In this document: positions 4,871 through 7,130 of the stretch, piece after piece
Layout: each line of letters opens with the position of its first letter
How positions within the stretch are numbered: the first letter of the stretch is position 1
Assembly: GCA_023435855.1 (NCBI GenBank)
Contig: JAEZLG010000122.1
Coordinates: forward strand, 1-7,130
Direction of reading: 5' to 3'
Origin: Bacillota bacterium
GTDB lineage: Bacteria; Bacillota; Clostridia; Christensenellales; CAG-138
DNA length: 7,130 bases
Notes under the pieces: generated by a model
What the model was told of the DNA's origin: nothing
Databases searched by the model: none
Seen by the model: the letters and a program-made list of their open reading frames with translations, nothing else
Made by a program: the position numbers and the translations under genes

Positions 4871-4890
4871 ATTTGTGAGTAGGTGTATTT

Positions 4891-5259
4891 ATGTCTGAAA
4901 TTGTTGAGCGTATTCTTAAACTAATGCAAGCAAGAAATATAACGCCAAAGATGATGGCTGAACTTTTTGGGGCTAGTTCATCCCTAGTTTCTGATTGGAA
5001 AAGTGGTCGCCGTAATCCTACGCTTGAACATGTAATAAAGCTATCTCAGATATTCAATGTATCAACTGACTATATATTAACCGGTGTGGACCGTGACGCG
5101 CTGAAAAAGGAGAGCCTTATCGACGCATATGATGTTCTTGACGGAAGTGAAGTTACATCAACGGCTGAGGAAGAAGCCTTGGTAAAGCTACGCGCCAACG
5201 ACGCGCTGACAAAACGCATCGAGGAAATGTTTAAAGAGCTGGCGCAGAAGGATGAGTAG
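4891..5259 (+). CDS. XRE-family transcriptional repressor (CI-like position)
   Basis: A 122-aa protein with an N-terminal XRE HTH at residues about 5-65: ILKLMQARNITPKMMAELFG, then SSSLVSDWKSGRRNPTLEHV, then FNVSTDYILTG. The remaining ~57 residues are acidic and helical (STAEEEALVKLRANDALTKR, then IEEMFKELAQKDE), probably for dimerisation. No LexA-type protease or ImmA partner motif is seen, so induction by self-cleavage is unlikely. An AGGTG RBS (4881-4885) precedes ATG 4891. The gene diverges from the Cro-like gene, and TGTGA/TCACA palindromes lie between them. It probably keeps leftward transcription of the element off, and perhaps itself in check. A terminator follows about 60 bases after the stop. 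The family is firm; the role is inferred from layout. Confidence 0.92.
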   Translation: MSEIVERILKLMQARNITPKMMAELFGASSSLVSDWKSGRRNPTLEHVIKLSQIFNVSTDYILTGVDRDALKKESLIDAYDVLDGSEVTSTAEEEALVKLRANDALTKRIEEMFKELAQKDE

Positions 5260-5314
5260 CTTATTGGTAGGATGAGTGGTGTAGATCAAAAATGATGAAT
5301 ATTATTGTTGAATA

Positions 5315-5345
5315 AAAGCTGCTCCTAAGGGAGCAGTCTTTGCTT
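5315..5345 (+). terminator. Terminator of the XRE repressor gene
   Basis: Stem CTGCTCC (5319-5325) / GGAGCAG (5330-5336) with loop TAAG has flanking AAAG and TCTTTGCTTT, which extend the pairing and give a T-rich tail. It lies between the repressor and the leftward 64-aa ORF, and may serve both directions only weakly. Confidence 0.8.
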
Positions 5346-5360
5346 TATTATGGAAGTACC

Positions 5361-5555
5361 TCACAAAGCTTGTAATAGTACCAGTAGATCATTACGTATA
5401 TGCTCTAACGACGAAGCATGCCGAGGAAGTGCTTTAAGATGTGATTCTGTGAGGAAGTCTAGGTGTTGAGATAGAGTCACGACATAACAGCTTTCATATT
5501 CATAAAGCGTTACCCCTTGGCGTATTCCTCCCGTGACATAGATAACTGGTTTCAT
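5361..5555 (-). CDS. Small hypothetical protein, 64 aa
   Basis: ATG 5555 is preceded by a strong GGGGGAGG RBS about 6 bases upstream, which supports a real gene. The 64 residues begin MKPVIYVTGGIRQGVTLYEY, suggesting two or three short beta strands (KPVIYVTGG, VTLYEY, CYVVTLS). They continue into a helical part (LTESHLKALPRHASSLEHIR, then NDLLVLLQAL). There is one cysteine, no membrane segment and no signal peptide. It resembles no family I know. It converges on the XRE repressor, with the terminator at 5315-5345 between them, and stands alone. A hairpin with CCCTC/GAGGG arms lies about 26 bases upstream of its ATG, in its likely leader. It may be a small regulator or an antitoxin-sized accessory protein; that is speculative. 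Confidence 0.65.
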   Translation of the reverse strand: MKPVIYVTGGIRQGVTLYEYESCYVVTLSQHLDFLTESHLKALPRHASSLEHIRNDLLVLLQAL

Positions 5556-5570
5556 AAAATCCTCCCCCAA

Positions 5571-5741
5571 AAACGAAATTCCCCTCTATGTAACTGAGGG
5601 TTAATTCTATAAAACCTTATAATGACAAAATATGACAGTATATACCGCCCACGGTGGAAATTATATATGTTATATGAATTGGGTAGATGAAAGTTGAGAA
5701 TCCGATAGAGGACTAGATGGTTCTATAAATACCAATAAACC
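5571..5741. other. Gene-free AT-rich stretch with a leader hairpin
   Basis: No ORF with a convincing RBS is present on either strand. CCCTC (5582-5586) / GAGGG (5596-5600) forms a hairpin that would lie in the leader of the leftward 64-aa ORF. A TATAAT (5618-5623) fits a rightward -10, but no good -35 accompanies it. A tandem TGACA occurs within AATGACAAAATATGACAG (5621-5638). A rightward transcript from here would end at the terminator at 5742-5783, which otherwise has no obvious gene. Nothing else is evident. Confidence 0.4.
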
Positions 5742-5783
5742 GCGGGATTAGTGGTAATACCTATCTCGCAGTTTTTGTTTTTG
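5742..5783 (+). terminator. Rho-independent terminator with no assigned upstream gene
   Basis: Stem GCGGGATTAG (5742-5751) / CTATCTCGC (5761-5769) has one bulged T and one G-T pair, and the T-rich tail is GTTTTTGTTTTTG. It points rightward and insulates the methyltransferase operon. The nearest rightward gene ends at 5259 and already has its own terminator. Confidence 0.8.
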
Positions 5784-5824
5784 GGTTCTATTTATAATTG
5801 TTAAATGTAGATTGGAAAAATATG

Positions 5825-5853
5825 TATTGTTAATTACATTTATGTATTATAAT
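5825..5853 (+). promoter_or_regulatory. Probable promoter of the methyltransferase operon
   Basis: A perfect TATAAT (5848-5853) has a weak -35: TATTGT (5825-5830) at 17 bases or TTGTTA (5827-5832) at 15 bases. The predicted start near 5860 leaves a leader of about 60 bases to ATG 5919. The weak -35 suggests modest expression or an activator. Confidence 0.6.
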
Positions 5854-5918
5854 AGCAGATACGAACACCCCCTTCTATTATACACGAGACATTCTTTATT
5901 TCAGGTGGGCAATTTATT

Positions 5919-6968
5919 ATGGCAGGAAACAGTAACTTGAATGATTCGGCCCGTAATAAGCAGGACGAATTTTATACCCAATTATCACTAATTGAGAGCG
6001 AACTAAAATACTACAAGGTGCATTTCATGGGAAAAGTTGTATTGTGTAATTGCGATGACCCCTTTGAAAGTAACTTCTTCAAATACTTTGCAATAAACTT
6101 CAATTCGCTAGGCTTGAAAAAACTGATTGCAACCTGTTATGCAACGTCACCGATTGTCTATACCCAGTTGACGCCATACGGGACTGAGACTATTACCGGC
6201 AAAGGGGAAAGCACAAGAAAACCGTATAAAATTGAAATCACCGAGGTAATGGATGAAAACAAAGATGGGCGTGTAGACCTTTCCGACGTGGAATATCTCT
6301 TGCGGAATAAAAATAATCTGCTAACCCTGTTACATGGCGACGGCGATTTTCGTTCCGCTGAATGCGTGGAACTCTTAAAGCAAGCGGATATTGTCGTAAC
6401 CAACCCGCCCTTTTCGCTATTCCGTGATTATATCGGGCAGCTTATGGAATACGGCAAAGAGTTTCTAATTATTGGGAACTTGAACGCCGTTAAATATAAA
6501 GAAATCCTGCCATTGTTTATGACTGACAAGGTATGGCTCGGGAATAATAGCGGGCATTTTTGGTTTGCTGTTCCCGATACATACGAGGAAAAGGCAACCG
6601 ATTTTAAGATTGATGAAAACGGGCAGAAATGGCGGCGTATGGGTAATATATGCTGGTTTACAAACCTTGATATAGAAAAGCGTCACGAAGATATGACCTT
6701 GTTTAGGGAGTATTCGCCGAACATTTATCCTAAGTATGACAGTTACGACGCAATAGAGGTTAGCCATACAGCAAATATACCTTGCGATTATTACGGCGTT
6801 ATCGGTGTACCCATTACCTTTATGACAAGATACAACCCCGCGCAATTTTCCATTGTTGGAGTTCTAAATAGCGGTACAGGCAATGAATACGATTATGAGA
6901 AAGCAGTTGTCAACGGTAAACAGCTATATGCGAGAATTCTAATTCAGAGAAAGCAGGGGCAAGTATGA
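5919..6968 (+). CDS. EcoRI-family adenine-specific DNA methyltransferase
   Basis: This 349-aa protein matches the M.EcoRI type, which transfers a methyl group from S-adenosylmethionine to the N6 of adenine in a short target site. Features in order are NKQDEFYTQLSLIESELKYY (about 13-32), the typical N-terminal family signature; CNCDDPFESNFFKYFAINF (about 43-61); LGLKKLIATCY (about 64-74); VVTNPPFSLF (about 159-168), with catalytic motif IV NPPF at 162-165; and NSGHFWFAVPD (about 210-220). M.EcoRI has 326 residues, so this is full length. Residues 112-123 (DENKDGRVDLSD) fit an EF-hand-type loop. The RBS is AGGTGG, 9 bases before ATG 5919. The stop overlaps the next start by ATGA, so the two are translationally coupled. 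Target sequence cannot be read from the protein. No EcoRI-type nuclease is adjacent; the DUF262-like partner may supply restriction. Confidence 0.92.
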   Translation: MAGNSNLNDSARNKQDEFYTQLSLIESELKYYKVHFMGKVVLCNCDDPFESNFFKYFAINFNSLGLKKLIATCYATSPIVYTQLTPYGTETITGKGESTRKPYKIEITEVMDENKDGRVDLSDVEYLLRNKNNLLTLLHGDGDFRSAECVELLKQADIVVTNPPFSLFRDYIGQLMEYGKEFLIIGNLNAVKYKEILPLFMTDKVWLGNNSGHFWFAVPDTYEEKATDFKIDENGQKWRRMGNICWFTNLDIEKRHEDMTLFREYSPNIYPKYDSYDAIEVSHTANIPCDYYGVIGVPITFMTRYNPAQFSIVGVLNSGTGNEYDYEKAVVNGKQLYARILIQRKQGQV

Positions 6969-7130
6969 AAATTAAGTTACACGAAATACGCGTGCAAGAT
7001 GTTGTAGAGGGCTACATAGACAGTGCGGAAAATGGCGAAGTCGGTTACAACGGACGCTTGAATATTCGCCCCGCGTTTCAGCGTGAGTTTATCTATAAGG
7101 ACAAGCAGCGTGATGAAGTCGTTCGCACGG
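6965..7130 (+). CDS. DUF262-like (GmrSD/ParB-fold) protein, N-terminus only, cut by window end
   Basis: The start ATG at 6965 overlaps the methyltransferase stop (ATGA). The 55 visible residues include LNIRPAFQREFIYKDKQRDE at about 32-51, matching the N-terminal signature of DUF262 proteins (I...FQR.yvw...kq..li), with Q39-R40 as the key pair. DUF262 proteins use a ParB/Srx-like fold and often carry a C-terminal HNH or DUF1524 nuclease domain, as in the GmrSD type IV modification-dependent restriction enzyme. Its coupling with an adenine methyltransferase suggests a restriction-modification pair in which this gene supplies the nuclease. That domain, if present, lies outside the window, so nuclease function is inferred. 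Of the family traits, only the N-terminal signature can be seen. Confidence 0.75.
   Translation, partial: MKIKLHEIRVQDVVEGYIDSAENGEVGYNGRLNIRPAFQREFIYKDKQRDEVVRT

Larger units (their letters stand above)
1484..7130. mobile_element. Integrated genetic element at tRNA-Arg, left end; right end outside window
   Basis: The tRNA-Arg 3' end, tyrosine integrase, excisionase, divergent XRE pair and a defence-type cargo operon occur in the order typical of tRNA-borne integrative elements or prophage-like islands. No conjugation, replication or capsid genes are seen in this part, so the class (ICE, mobilisable island, satellite) cannot be decided. The left boundary is set at the tRNA 3' end by convention. 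If the broken tRNA is the true attL, it would move to about 1350-1360. No repeat of the tRNA 3' end was found elsewhere in the window, so attR must lie to the right. Confidence 0.75.

Noticed and set aside
5322..5329. CTCCTAAG as a second attachment core matching the tRNA anticodon loop
   Set aside because: It is only 8 bases and is fully explained as part of the stem and loop of the repressor terminator.
6465..6845. 126-aa minus-strand frame within the methyltransferase
   Set aside because: It is antisense to a well-supported methyltransferase gene, with no RBS or recognisable domain.

Overview
The window looks like a chromosome/mobile-element junction from a low-to-moderate-GC Gram-positive bacterium, most likely in the Clostridia. 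The evidence is the Bacillota-style MurC tail, strong GGAGG-type ribosome binding sites, near-consensus -35/-10 promoters, tRNA-Arg genes ending in an encoded CCA, and a tyrosine integrase with an excisionase next to a tRNA. No species can be named from the sequence alone.

Left part (1-1483), probably resident chromosome: the 3' end of murC with a strong terminator, a 205-aa XRE-family regulator, then a consensus promoter leading into two tandem tRNA-Arg(CCT) sequences. The first tRNA is normal through its anticodon loop and then degenerates; the second is a complete cloverleaf. Promoter-overlapping inverted repeats with ACTTGC/GCAAGT arms occur both at the regulator's own promoter and at the tRNA promoter.

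Middle part (about 1484-5350), recombination and control module of an integrated element: a leftward tyrosine integrase and excisionase, driven by their own promoter; a leftward 166-aa protein with faint MazF/PemK resemblance, ending in a UUCG-loop terminator; a roughly 300-bp GC-rich stretch full of nested stems, followed by a 28-codon ORF with a very good RBS; and a divergent pair of XRE-type regulators (82 aa leftward, 122 aa rightward) sharing an intergenic region with TGTGA/TCACA palindromes. The layout resembles a phage CI/Cro switch. A rightward promoter just beyond the Cro-like gene would make RNA antisense to it and read toward the repressor, as lambda PRE does.

Right part (5361-7130), cargo: a 64-aa leftward orphan ORF, a 350-bp intergenic region with an unassigned terminator, then a rightward operon of an EcoRI-family adenine methyltransferase overlapping by ATGA with the start of a DUF262-like gene cut off by the window edge. 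This pair looks like a restriction-modification or related defence locus. The right end of the element is not in the window.

In combination, the integrase and excisionase would move the element at tRNA-Arg, the XRE pair would decide when leftward transcription runs, and the methyltransferase/DUF262 operon is the likely payload. The least explained parts are the structured GC-rich region, the ~60-bp repeat present on both sides of the MazF-like gene, and the broken/intact tRNA-Arg tandem.
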